Source of the DNA: DAIDKA01 sp963708865
Lineage (GTDB): Bacteria > Pseudomonadota > Gammaproteobacteria > Steroidobacterales > Steroidobacteraceae
Reading direction: 5' to 3'
NCBI GenBank assembly: GCA_963708865.1
Contig: CAVPUC010000004.1
Coordinates: forward strand, 186,001-250,000
DNA: 64,000 bases
The translations under genes and the position numbers were made by a program. Positions 25,257 through 31,935 of the stretch are shown here, piece after piece (the first letter of the stretch is position 1; each line of letters opens with the position of its first letter). The notes under the pieces were generated by a model. The model did not search any database and was not told the DNA's origin. It worked only from the letters and a program-made list of their open reading frames with translations.

Positions 25257-25676
25257 TCATTCAGTTAGAAAAGGCTTTATCCACTGCTCCCACTCGGAAC
25301 GAGAGGAACAATTGCGTTCATTCAAAGTACATGTATAGACGCGACCGCTACCTTCAAAAATGTCGCCAATGGAGTTGTTCTCGTTTAAGTCGGTCAACGC
25401 TTCCGCTACGGACGAGGAGGGCGGCTTCAATTTATAGTTAACGAAGGTAGTGAAAGTAATCACGAAACATTTATTTAGCTTGGCGTTGTAGTGGTTGCGA
25501 AAGCTATGCAGCGCCTGCCCATCTTTTGTATTTTCCACATCGCGAAAAGTGCGCTTGTACCAAGCCTCGGCGCTCTGGCCGCAGCGCTCTTGTAATCTGT
25601 ACATCGCTTCGTCTGGCGACGACCACCCTGCGGACGCCGACAAGGTGCCTAATAGAGCAAAGAAGAGCTTCTTCAT
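25257..25676 (-). CDS. exported hypothetical protein
   Basis: A 139-residue protein with a signal peptide (MKKLFFALLGTLSASAGWSS). The mature part contains four cysteines (ERCGQ, NKCFVITF, VYTCTLNERNCSS), suggesting disulfide bonds in the periplasm. No family recognised. It faces left, against the packaging genes, and lies next to a second, damaged secreted-protein gene on the same strand. Confidence 0.65.
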   Translation of the reverse strand: MKKLFFALLGTLSASAGWSSPDEAMYRLQERCGQSAEAWYKRTFRDVENTKDGQALHSFRNHYNAKLNKCFVITFTTFVNYKLKPPSSSVAEALTDLNENNSIGDIFEGSGRVYTCTLNERNCSSRSEWEQWIKPFLTE

Positions 25677-25692
25677 CTACCAATGATCGGCT

Positions 25693-26158
25693 TCAGAGTT
25701 GCTGGTCGGATGTGCCGTGACGCACCGTACCCGCAGCACCAAAGAACGTTTGTTCTAGTCTTGTCTGGCACACTGTACGGCCATTAAGAGAAAAGCGAAC
25801 GACTGTAAACTTGTCCTCGGCAAGTGGGATCGCGAAGCCGATGTGGATGGAGTCCGTCAGATTAGACTCCAACGTTTTTCCAATCGCTGATGTTATCCGA
25901 GAAAAGACCGTTCTTCGTTTTACCGCGGCATTCCATACCCAGTGGGACGGCACTTGAATCTGAATTGGCGAGGACCACGTATTTCGCACCTGAGTTGCAT
26001 GCTGTATGCAGCATGAGGTACCAACTACATTGCTTGGTAGAAAAGTAACAGTATTCGCCAAACAATTCGCCGCTGTCGTTGAGCGTCGCGGCGTACATAA
26101 ATGCCTTGTCATCGCTGGTACCGGTTCCCCAGTCGCCGCAAGTGCTATCTTCGGCCAT
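25693..26158 (-). pseudogene. broken secreted-protein gene
   Basis: Two frames on the reverse strand together make one plausible protein. The first part reads STCGDWGTGTSDDKAFMYAA and YVVLANSDSSAVPLGMECRG; after a frame change near 25905 (in an A-rich stretch) the end reads LTDSIHIGFAIPLAEDKFTV and RFSLNGRTVCQTRLEQTFFG. No start with a signal peptide is in frame; upstream codons would read FGILATGHGMAED if a nearby 7-bp repeat had a different copy number. It may be a pseudogene or a phase-variable gene. Confidence 0.55.
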
Positions 26159-26175
26159 TCCGTGACCCGTAGCTA

Positions 26176-26196
26176 GAATGCCGAATGCCGAATGCC
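26176..26196. repeat. three tandem GAATGCC heptamers
   Basis: Three exact copies of a 7-bp unit lie just upstream of the broken secreted-protein gene. As 7 is not a multiple of 3, gain or loss of one unit changes which upstream ATG is in frame. With four copies (or one), the ATG at 26220 on the reverse strand would read through into the gene. Confidence 0.7.
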
Positions 26197-26220
26197 GCTA
26201 ACAGTGTTCCGCCTGCACAT

Positions 26221-26406
26221 CGCATATGACCTCCGTGTTGCGGATATATTGAGCTAGCTCAACCGAGCGTGAACCTGACATGGTTCACAGTTAACCGACC
26301 GAGCGCCTATTTGGAAGTCGTTTCGTGAGGGTATGCCGATTACGGCCGCAATTAGTTTAAAACAGCTATTGCGCTGCACAATCGCGATATTGCGACTTGC
26401 ATATCC
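26221..26406. other. intergenic, no gene seen
   Basis: This stretch, together with the 18 bp after it, separates the leftward secreted-protein gene from the rightward RHH gene. It must hold the promoters of both. It is richer in A and T than its neighbours, but I see no clear -35/-10 pair. Confidence 0.4.
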
Positions 26407-26418
26407 GTGAGTACTCAC
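26407..26418. promoter_or_regulatory. 12-bp perfect palindrome, RHH operator candidate
   Basis: GTGAGTACTCAC is a perfect palindrome ending 13 bp before the ATG of a ribbon-helix-helix protein. RHH dimers bind such sites and commonly repress their own genes. Confidence 0.6.
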
Positions 26419-26431
26419 AGATACTACGGCA

Positions 26432-26608
26432 ATGTCTCCCCGAAAGTTACGCGCTCAGCCTATCTACTTGGAACCGTCCAAGGCTGACCAGCTGGACGCG
26501 CTCTCAGCCGAGACTCGCATTCCCAAGGCCGTCCTCCTCCGTGAGGCTGTCGATGACCTGCTGAAGAAGCACGGGAAGATGCCGAAGGAATCTAGAGCGA
26601 AGAAGTAA
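26432..26608 (+). CDS. ribbon-helix-helix DNA-binding protein
   Basis: A 58-residue protein with the RHH pattern: a short strand (AQPIYLEPSK), helix A (ADQLDALSAETRI) and helix B (PKAVLLREAVDDLLKKHGK), then a basic tail. Such proteins dimerise and insert the paired strands in the DNA major groove, as repressors or antitoxins. It heads a block of small rightward genes, 72 bp before the next. A perfect palindrome just upstream is its probable operator. Confidence 0.75.
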   Translation: MSPRKLRAQPIYLEPSKADQLDALSAETRIPKAVLLREAVDDLLKKHGKMPKESRAKK

Positions 26609-26680
26609 TCTCAATTCGGCGACCGCCAGTGCGTCAAACACCGACGGCCGCCTAACCACAACGCCTGTAAGGAGGCAATC

Positions 26681-26980
26681 ATGGCTAAGCGAAGTGTACC
26701 CCGCCGCAAGGCGAAACCGTCCCCGTCTGTCCGTCGTCCCGGCCGCGTAGCATCTGAGCCCGCGCCCGTCGTCACGCTACCCCCACTCGCTGAGCGGCAT
26801 CTGCTGGATTTGCAGATGCGGGCAATGGAGATTACCGAGGTGCTTCGGCTCGTTGACCAAAACAGCGCTAGTTGCGCGGTATCTCTCGCTTATCGGGAGA
26901 CAGCCAATCTGGCCGACGCACTTGATGGCGTCAACATAGAGAAGGCGATGCGTGCAGCTGCCGGAAAAGTGCAGTCATGA
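26681..26980 (+). CDS. small hypothetical protein, cassette gene 1
   Basis: A 99-residue protein with a strongly basic N-terminus (MAKRSVPRRKAKPSPSVRR) and a helical C-terminal part (ERHLLDLQMRAMEITEVLRL). Good ribosome site (AAGGAG). First of four genes in which each start overlaps the previous stop. The basic tail could bind nucleic acid. No family recognised. Confidence 0.6.
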   Translation: MAKRSVPRRKAKPSPSVRRPGRVASEPAPVVTLPPLAERHLLDLQMRAMEITEVLRLVDQNSASCAVSLAYRETANLADALDGVNIEKAMRAAAGKVQS

Positions 26981-27261
26981 GCACCGACGACGTTACGCCG
27001 CTCGGCCCGGCGAAAGGGCGCCCGCTACCCAGCCGCAAGGTCCTTGTAGACCGGGGCAGCGCCGCCACCAACGACCTGGCGCGCGTTTCCCGCATGCTTA
27101 AAATGCTCAGTCTGCTGATTACCTCCGAGGCTCTGACCGACGATCACACGGATGAGCTGGAGGGAGTCCACGAGACCCTTGATTGTGCAGTCGAGATTGT
27201 CGAAAACGTGATGGTCCAGGTAGATTGCGTCACGTTCCTGGCACCGGAGCCTCAGTCATGA
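26977..27261 (+). CDS. small hypothetical protein, cassette gene 2
   Basis: A 94-residue protein, start overlapping the previous stop (ATGA). After a polar N-terminus it is helical and acidic (RMLKMLSLLITSEALTDDHT, DELEGVHETLDCAVEIVENV). The helix pattern resembles that of cassette genes 1 and 4, so these may be distant relatives or pack together. No family recognised. Confidence 0.6.
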   Translation: MSTDDVTPLGPAKGRPLPSRKVLVDRGSAATNDLARVSRMLKMLSLLITSEALTDDHTDELEGVHETLDCAVEIVENVMVQVDCVTFLAPEPQS

Positions 27262-27593
27262 GCACCGACAATACAGCGGCCGCAGCGATCCGCAATTACC
27301 TCAAATCTGTACACCCGGGCGATAACCCCTTCAGGCCAGAATACGAGCTGCGATACCAGCGGGGCCGGGGAGTCATCGAAGCCCTGGCGGCCACCGCGAA
27401 TGGGGCGGACTATCCAAACCTGAAGCTGTCCGCAATGGACTGCTCCGATGCGCTGTTCTTCATGCAGATGTCCGATCCCATCGACGAAAAGTCATGGTGG
27501 ATTGAAGGCGACGAACCAAGCCAACTCCTCGGCGAGCACTTCTTGCTTGGAGCTATCTCAAACGCGGTGGCCTACTTAGGGAGCGCGCCATGA
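27258..27593 (+). CDS. small hypothetical protein, cassette gene 3
   Basis: A 111-residue acidic protein, start overlapping the previous stop (ATGA). The sequence (ELRYQRGRGVIEALAATANG, MDCSDALFFMQMSDPIDEKS) suggests a compact alpha fold. Near its C-terminus is LLGAISNAVAYLG. No family recognised. Confidence 0.6.
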   Translation: MSTDNTAAAAIRNYLKSVHPGDNPFRPEYELRYQRGRGVIEALAATANGADYPNLKLSAMDCSDALFFMQMSDPIDEKSWWIEGDEPSQLLGEHFLLGAISNAVAYLGSAP

Positions 27594-27802
27594 CCACCTA
27601 CAACGTAACGCCGATTCCACCGGCAATACAGCAGTTGTTCGACCAAGCCGCGCTGCCGGTCAGAGAGGCTATCGCGCTGCTTGAGAGGGCTCAGGACATG
27701 ACTGAGCGCGACAGCGACATCGAAGGCCAGTGCCACGAAGCTCTCGAAGAACTTCGAGGCGCGCTGCAGACCATAGAGTTGGTTCCGTCAGCTGACGACT
27801 GA
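27590..27802 (+). CDS. small hypothetical protein, cassette gene 4
   Basis: A 70-residue helical acidic protein, start overlapping the previous stop (ATGA). It reads PAIQQLFDQAALPVREAIAL then ERAQDMTERDSDIEGQCHEA. It ends the cassette; a strong intrinsic terminator follows 27 bp later. No family recognised. Confidence 0.6.
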   Translation: MTTYNVTPIPPAIQQLFDQAALPVREAIALLERAQDMTERDSDIEGQCHEALEELRGALQTIELVPSADD

Positions 27803-27829
27803 GCGTGCGCTTGCCGCACTGCACGACAG

Positions 27830-27857
27830 CGCCGCCTTCGGGCGGCGTTTTCGTTTC
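27830..27857 (+). terminator. intrinsic terminator of the four-gene cassette
   Basis: CGCCGCC pairs with GGCGGCG around a TTCG tetraloop, followed by TTTTCGTTTCTTT. A typical strong Rho-independent terminator. Confidence 0.9.
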
Positions 27858-27887
27858 TTTGGCGGAGCAACCGCTGCGGGTGCGGGA

Positions 27888-27916
27888 TTGACTCTTAAGT
27901 TTTGTCAGAGTAAGGT
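27888..27916 (+). promoter_or_regulatory. candidate promoter of the PadR gene pair
   Basis: TTGACT and TAAGGT are separated by 17 bp and lie 37 bp before the PadR start. The -35 is near consensus, the -10 only partly. The AAGGAG ribosome site follows. Confidence 0.45.
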
Positions 27917-27952
27917 CGCGGACATCCGATTGGATAGTTCCGAAGGAGCGTC

Positions 27953-28243
27953 ATGGGCAGTTCATTTCCCTCTCGCAAGGAGCTGACGGTAATGCGTCTG
28001 CTTCGTGACAATGGAAACAATTTGTACGGTCTGGAACTCGTTACCCTGTCAAACGGCGAACTGAAGCAGGGGTCTATCTATGTGTTCTTGGACCGGCTGC
28101 AGCAAAAGGGTTTCGTCGAATCAAAGGTTCCGAAGAACAGCGAGCATCCGGGAATCCCGCGGCCGCGGTACCGCCTTAATGCTCTCGGAGAGCGTGCGCT
28201 GGCAGCTGGCGACATGATGCTGAGCAAAGGGGCATTCGCATGA
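27953..28243 (+). CDS. PadR-like winged-helix regulator
   Basis: A 96-residue transcription factor made of the winged helix only: ELTVMRLLRDNGNNLYGLEL, then KQGSIYVFLDRLQQKGFVES and the wing PRPRYRLNALGERALAAG. This is the PadR pattern, without the C-terminal dimer helix of larger members. It has its own promoter and terminator-separated unit and overlaps its partner gene by four bases (ATGA), so the two proteins are made together; PadR proteins often control a membrane partner in this way. Confidence 0.8.
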   Translation: MGSSFPSRKELTVMRLLRDNGNNLYGLELVTLSNGELKQGSIYVFLDRLQQKGFVESKVPKNSEHPGIPRPRYRLNALGERALAAGDMMLSKGAFA

Positions 28244-28806
28244 GCAGCCGAAGGGACTACGATGACCCACTACTCCGGTGTTCCCCAGCATTGCGCAGGG
28301 CCATCATCCGGACGAGCAAACATCACGAGCGAAACAAAGCTCGGCTCGCCCAAGACAAACGCACACTGGAACGTTTGAACGCGAACCGTGAGCGCGGCCG
28401 GTTGGGCACGATCGGAATCGTTCTTCGATTGATGCGCCTCCGTTACCAAGTCGCACGCACTGGGGTCGGATTCGCTGAGGTAGGCGCCGAGCTGGCGCGT
28501 CTACGGGAAATGCTTGACGAGCAGCCGCAGGGACCTCCGGCTGAAAACGCGCGCGATCTTCCACTGACTCGATTCAGTGCGCTGCTAGCTCGTCTGTATA
28601 CACCTAGGTTTCACGCCAAGCGAATTCAACAGGCTATATTTGATGTCCAAATCCAGTACGCCGATGCCATCAGCTCTGGCATCGGGAACTGGGAATGCCG
28701 CTGGATTGTCGCACGCGGGTATATCGTCATTACGTGGAGAGTCTTGCTTCCACTGGTTCCCATAATGGAGTTTATCCGAAACCTCATGGAGATCTTCAGA
28801 GCATGA
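28240..28806 (+). CDS. hypothetical partner of PadR regulator
   Basis: A 188-residue protein with a basic coiled-coil-like N-terminal half (RTSKHHERNKARLAQDKRTL) and a hydrophobic C-terminus (RGYIVITWRVLLPLVPIMEF) that may sit in the membrane as one segment. No family recognised. The gene overlap with a PadR regulator suggests it is the effector controlled by it, perhaps an envelope-stress or signalling component. Confidence 0.6.
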   Translation: MSSRRDYDDPLLRCSPALRRAIIRTSKHHERNKARLAQDKRTLERLNANRERGRLGTIGIVLRLMRLRYQVARTGVGFAEVGAELARLREMLDEQPQGPPAENARDLPLTRFSALLARLYTPRFHAKRIQQAIFDVQIQYADAISSGIGNWECRWIVARGYIVITWRVLLPLVPIMEFIRNLMEIFRA

Positions 28807-29010
28807 TTTTCGCCTTCGGATCTCGCACCTTCGCTGCGCGTGCGCGGACTTCTTTGATCAGCTTTCGGAGTTCGCGCTGGCGACTCGCCGTGAGTCTGGC
28901 GAGGGCGCGCTCTTACGGTCATCCGGGCGGCCTTGTCGATATCCATGCGCTGATAGTCGGCAGCGCTGCTGCGGACCGCTACATGCATTACTGGCGCGTT
29001 CGTACAGATT

Positions 29011-29592
29011 CTATGCGGAGCGCTTCCTACCGCGAACCATTGCCAAGGCTCCGGCCAGTAGCGTTAGTGCGGAGCCAGCCACACCGGGGTCGATCTCGGG
29101 AGCTTGCGCTTCCTGCGTTAGTGTGCCGCCACGCGGTGCATCCGCTGGAAAACAATAGCCGCAGCTATATGGGCCGGAATCGTATTGCACATAGTTAACG
29201 TTCGTGACAGGTATTACCGTCTCGCTGTCCAGCGCAGCGCCTATCGAAAATGTAAACGGCCAGTAGTTTTGCGGATTTTCATCTCCGAGTGGCCCCGAGT
29301 TAATGATGAATTCGAACGTTCCTGCTTGCCCGTAAGTTGGTGCCAATGCAACCGTCACGTAAGGCGATGGCCAGTCGGCAACCCCGCCGATGTCGAAAGA
29401 GACGAGTTGTCCCGTGTCGAGGTCATACGTTAGCGTGCCGTCAAAGTCGACCATTTCTATTGGAATGGGGGGGCCGTACATGGTCGTGAACGGCCCAACA
29501 TACGCCGCCAGGTCGAACGTCGTCATGTCGTCGGCATAGCAAGCGCTCGTTGCAAAGCAGGCGAGAACAGCAAGACTATAGATTCTCTTCAT
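29011..29592 (-). CDS. exported protein with PEID-type CTERM tail (2 of operon)
   Basis: A 193-residue secreted protein. The signal peptide (MKRIYSLAVLACFATSACYA) is followed by a beta-rich body (FDGTLTYDLDTGQLVSFDIG) like those of many PEP-CTERM proteins, and a sorting tail: APEID, a hydrophobic stretch SALTLLAGALAMV and RGRKRSA. Its start overlaps the stop of the upstream gene (ATGA), which encodes a larger protein with the same kind of tail. Exosortase-type processing would release it to the cell surface or matrix; no such enzyme is in the window. Confidence 0.82.
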   Translation of the reverse strand: MKRIYSLAVLACFATSACYADDMTTFDLAAYVGPFTTMYGPPIPIEMVDFDGTLTYDLDTGQLVSFDIGGVADWPSPYVTVALAPTYGQAGTFEFIINSGPLGDENPQNYWPFTFSIGAALDSETVIPVTNVNYVQYDSGPYSCGYCFPADAPRGGTLTQEAQAPEIDPGVAGSALTLLAGALAMVRGRKRSA

Positions 29593-30326
29593 GTCATCGC
29601 CTCAGTAGCAGAATATAACTTAGCCGGCGCGCGCGGCTTATTACGGCCACCTAGCCAGGCGATCACGCCTGCCAAGAGCGTAAGTCCAGCAGTTGCACCG
29701 CGTGCATCAATCTCGGGCGCCTGTTCGGTCCAAGTGCCAGCCACGTCGTTGCTGACGGAGTAGGTGGTCCCGTGTGGAGTGAGGGCAGGCACGAACTCTG
29801 AGTCTCCCGCATCCGTGATGGCTGCCGTTGTGCGCGAACTTCCCCCAAGCGGAGAAGACAAGCTCAGATCCCATCCGCTAATGTCGCCGTTGGTGTCCGT
29901 GCTGACCTCGATGGGCGACCAAGTCAGCAATATGGAGGTGTCAGGCGCATTGCCTGTTCCGAGATACTGCGCGGGCTCGTACTCATATTCGAAGGGCGTT
30001 ACCACCACGCCGCCCGGGCTCGGGTCCCCGAAATAATATGGCGTTCCTGCCCCGAGGTTAAATGCCATCTCATCCGGGACGACGACTGCGTCCAGAAGAT
30101 TGGGTGCCAGCGGCGCGGACAGCGCGATCGTCCCGTATAGAGTCATGAGGTACGGGCGGTACTCGTAGTCATTGTCGGGACCGCCCGGGCCGTACTGGGT
30201 ACCTGCCATGGTGGCGCCGGTATAGTCATACACGACTTCGGCGCGAGCGATGCTGCTGGGGCAGACGAATGTGGCCAAGATGGTAGCGATGCATGCAAGC
30301 GCTGCGAGGCGCGCGATAGTCGACAT
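29589..30326 (-). CDS. exported protein with PEID-type CTERM tail (1 of operon)
   Basis: A 245-residue secreted protein with a signal peptide (ARLAALACIATILATFVCPS) and a beta-rich body with FNLGAGTPYYFGDPSPGG and WDLSLSSPLGGSS, similar in design to its neighbour. The tail is APEIDARG, a hydrophobic helix (TAGLTLLAGVIAWLG) and GRNKPRAPAK with several more residues after it. The start is fixed by GGAGGGG just upstream. With the next gene it forms a two-gene operon of likely co-exported surface proteins carried as island cargo. Confidence 0.8.
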   Translation of the reverse strand: MSTIARLAALACIATILATFVCPSSIARAEVVYDYTGATMAGTQYGPGGPDNDYEYRPYLMTLYGTIALSAPLAPNLLDAVVVPDEMAFNLGAGTPYYFGDPSPGGVVVTPFEYEYEPAQYLGTGNAPDTSILLTWSPIEVSTDTNGDISGWDLSLSSPLGGSSRTTAAITDAGDSEFVPALTPHGTTYSVSNDVAGTWTEQAPEIDARGATAGLTLLAGVIAWLGGRNKPRAPAKLYSATEAMT

Positions 30327-30455
30327 AACTTTCCCCTCCGGATGCGTGTGCATCTCTTGGGAAAGAGACTAGCAGCGGCTCAGGTTATACCCGTGGTGCG
30401 TAATGTGACGCGTGTCACAGTGCGTCACCTCGAAAATGCGACGCGTCGGATCTCT

Positions 30456-30650
30456 TTACAACTTTTCCAGTTCCGACAGCTCTATGGTCAATCGCTCGAT
30501 CCGGGCGAGTAGTTGCCGCGCTTCATCCATCCGGCCTTGATCGCGTAGTCGTCCGCACCGCGCGATTAGCCTCGGTATCTGTTCTGTGATGCTTCTATGA
30601 AGTGCGATCCGATCATGCGCCGCCATCGTGGCTTTTTTCTTCTTGGCCAT
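30456..30650 (-). CDS. small helical hypothetical protein
   Basis: A 64-residue, highly charged helical protein (MAKKKKATMAAHDRIALHRS, then IARCGRLRDQGRMDEARQLL and ARIERLTIELSELEKL), likely a coiled coil. It begins 8 bp after the upstream zinc-ribbon gene ends. No family recognised. Confidence 0.55.
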   Translation of the reverse strand: MAKKKKATMAAHDRIALHRSITEQIPRLIARCGRLRDQGRMDEARQLLARIERLTIELSELEKL

Positions 30651-30658
30651 GGCCCATG

Positions 30659-30889
30659 CTACCCGTCCGCCACGCGATACACCTCGATCCGTGGCATCCG
30701 ACCGCCGCATTTCGTGCACCGCAGCCGCGACCTAAGGCTCTGAAGGCCAAAGTCATTGTTGGCCGCAAGCTTGACCCACTCGTGCGGCAGCTGCGCCTCG
30801 TGGCCGCAGGAGCACACCGATATGGCGGCAAATCTATTTCCGTACTCGTCCTTTGGACCAGGAGTGAGTTTGATTTTGCGCGGGCCCAT
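30659..30889 (-). CDS. small zinc-ribbon protein
   Basis: A 76-residue protein with two Cys pairs, SVCSCGHEAQLP and LRCTKCGGRMP, about 30 residues apart, forming a likely zinc ribbon. The start MGPRKIKLTPGPKDEYGNRF is basic. Small ribbon proteins of this kind often sit at the ends of phage-type elements; function not known. Confidence 0.65.
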   Translation of the reverse strand: MGPRKIKLTPGPKDEYGNRFAAISVCSCGHEAQLPHEWVKLAANNDFGLQSLRSRLRCTKCGGRMPRIEVYRVADG

Positions 30890-30968
30890 TGGGCGAGGCT
30901 AGCGCGGCGAACCGGTTGCACAGCAAGCCGGGATGGCCAGTACTGGATGCGGGCGACTGACGGACCGT

Positions 30969-31178
30969 TCAGTCCTGAGCCCACTGCACCGGCTTGACAA
31001 TCCAGGCGACTACGCCAGCCAGGAATGCCGGCACGATCACAATCATGGGCCCGGCAAGTACGACGGTCCAATCACCTCCGCGGAAGGCCCCGCAGATCGC
31101 AGCTATCGCAACGCCACAGCCGGCAATAACCAACCAAGCGACCGCGAGGCGCATCAGAATCCTATATAGCGTCCACAT
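30969..31178 (-). CDS. small two-segment membrane protein
   Basis: A 69-residue protein with two membrane segments (RLAVAWLVIAGCGVAIAAIC and VVLAGPMIVIVPAFLAGVVA). The start is chosen because GGAGAGGGA precedes this ATG. Its size and topology would also fit a holin-like protein, but no lysin is nearby, and no holin signature is visible. Confidence 0.55.
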   Translation of the reverse strand: MWTLYRILMRLAVAWLVIAGCGVAIAAICGAFRGGDWTVVLAGPMIVIVPAFLAGVVAWIVKPVQWAQD

Positions 31179-31255
31179 TGTTCCCTCTCCTCGTGATGCG
31201 GCAGCGATCAGCAACAATGCCGCGGTAGTGACGATATGGCGGTGTCGCGCGTACA

Positions 31256-31582
31256 TCAGGCCGACGCGTCCCAGCCCTTGAACGCTTCCCACGCATCGGC
31301 CGGGACAGCCGACCTGGCGCAGCTGAGCCAATGCAGGCGCTGGGTGGGCGTCAGGTGGTTGAACCAAGCCATGCCGGCGCGGGCGTCTTCTGTGCGCTCG
31401 TCAGCTGGCGCCTCAACGGCGTCGATGGCGTGCCGCAGTTCCTGACGGGCTAGATCGACAGCAATGGGCCAATGTAAATTCGGCGCGTCGTGCTGACCGC
31501 CGTTGCGCCAGTCGGCGCTGGCACGTCCAAGGAGATCGAGAGCCCGGTGCATGCCCGTAATGGCTTCGGCGTTAGCGATCAC
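31256..31582 (-). CDS. hypothetical protein at the right end of the element
   Basis: A 108-residue helical protein (MIANAEAITGMHRALDLLGR, ARQELRHAIDAVEAPADERT, FNHLTPTQRLHWLSCARSAV) ending DAWEAFKGWDASA. It is the gene nearest attR. A decayed relative lies outside attL at a similar distance from the att site. No family recognised. Confidence 0.6.
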   Translation of the reverse strand: MIANAEAITGMHRALDLLGRASADWRNGGQHDAPNLHWPIAVDLARQELRHAIDAVEAPADERTEDARAGMAWFNHLTPTQRLHWLSCARSAVPADAWEAFKGWDASA

Positions 31583-31640
31583 GGTTGGCGGCTCGCTGCA
31601 ATGCCGATAGATGCCCGCGAGGTACTGAGAACTGGGCTAT

Positions 31641-31661
31641 TGGCCCCCCTGCTGGCCCCCG
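31641..31661 (+). promoter_or_regulatory. paired TGGCCCCC repeats inside attR
   Basis: TGGCCCCCC and TGGCCCCCG start 12 bp apart, 35 bp inside attR, in the same spacing and direction as the pair inside attL. They are candidate arm-type binding sites for the integrase. Confidence 0.35.
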
Positions 31662-31695
31662 AAGCAGAAGTCGGCGCTAGGCAAGATACGTAACC

Positions 31696-31783
<88 letters not shown>

Positions 31784-31935
31784 GTACCCGATATAGATAC
31801 GTTACGGGTTGCGGTCGACCTGACCAGGCGGCCCACCCGAACGGGCGCGCAGAATACCAGAAATCTTGCGGTAAGCACCGGATTTGGCCCACAGAGGGGA
31901 CCGGTATAGCCGAGCAATTTCTCGGCCCTAGGGCC

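Noticed and set aside
30969..31178. Holin of the element
   Set aside because: Two membrane segments alone are weak evidence, it faces away from the phage-type operon, and no lysin or spanin is near.
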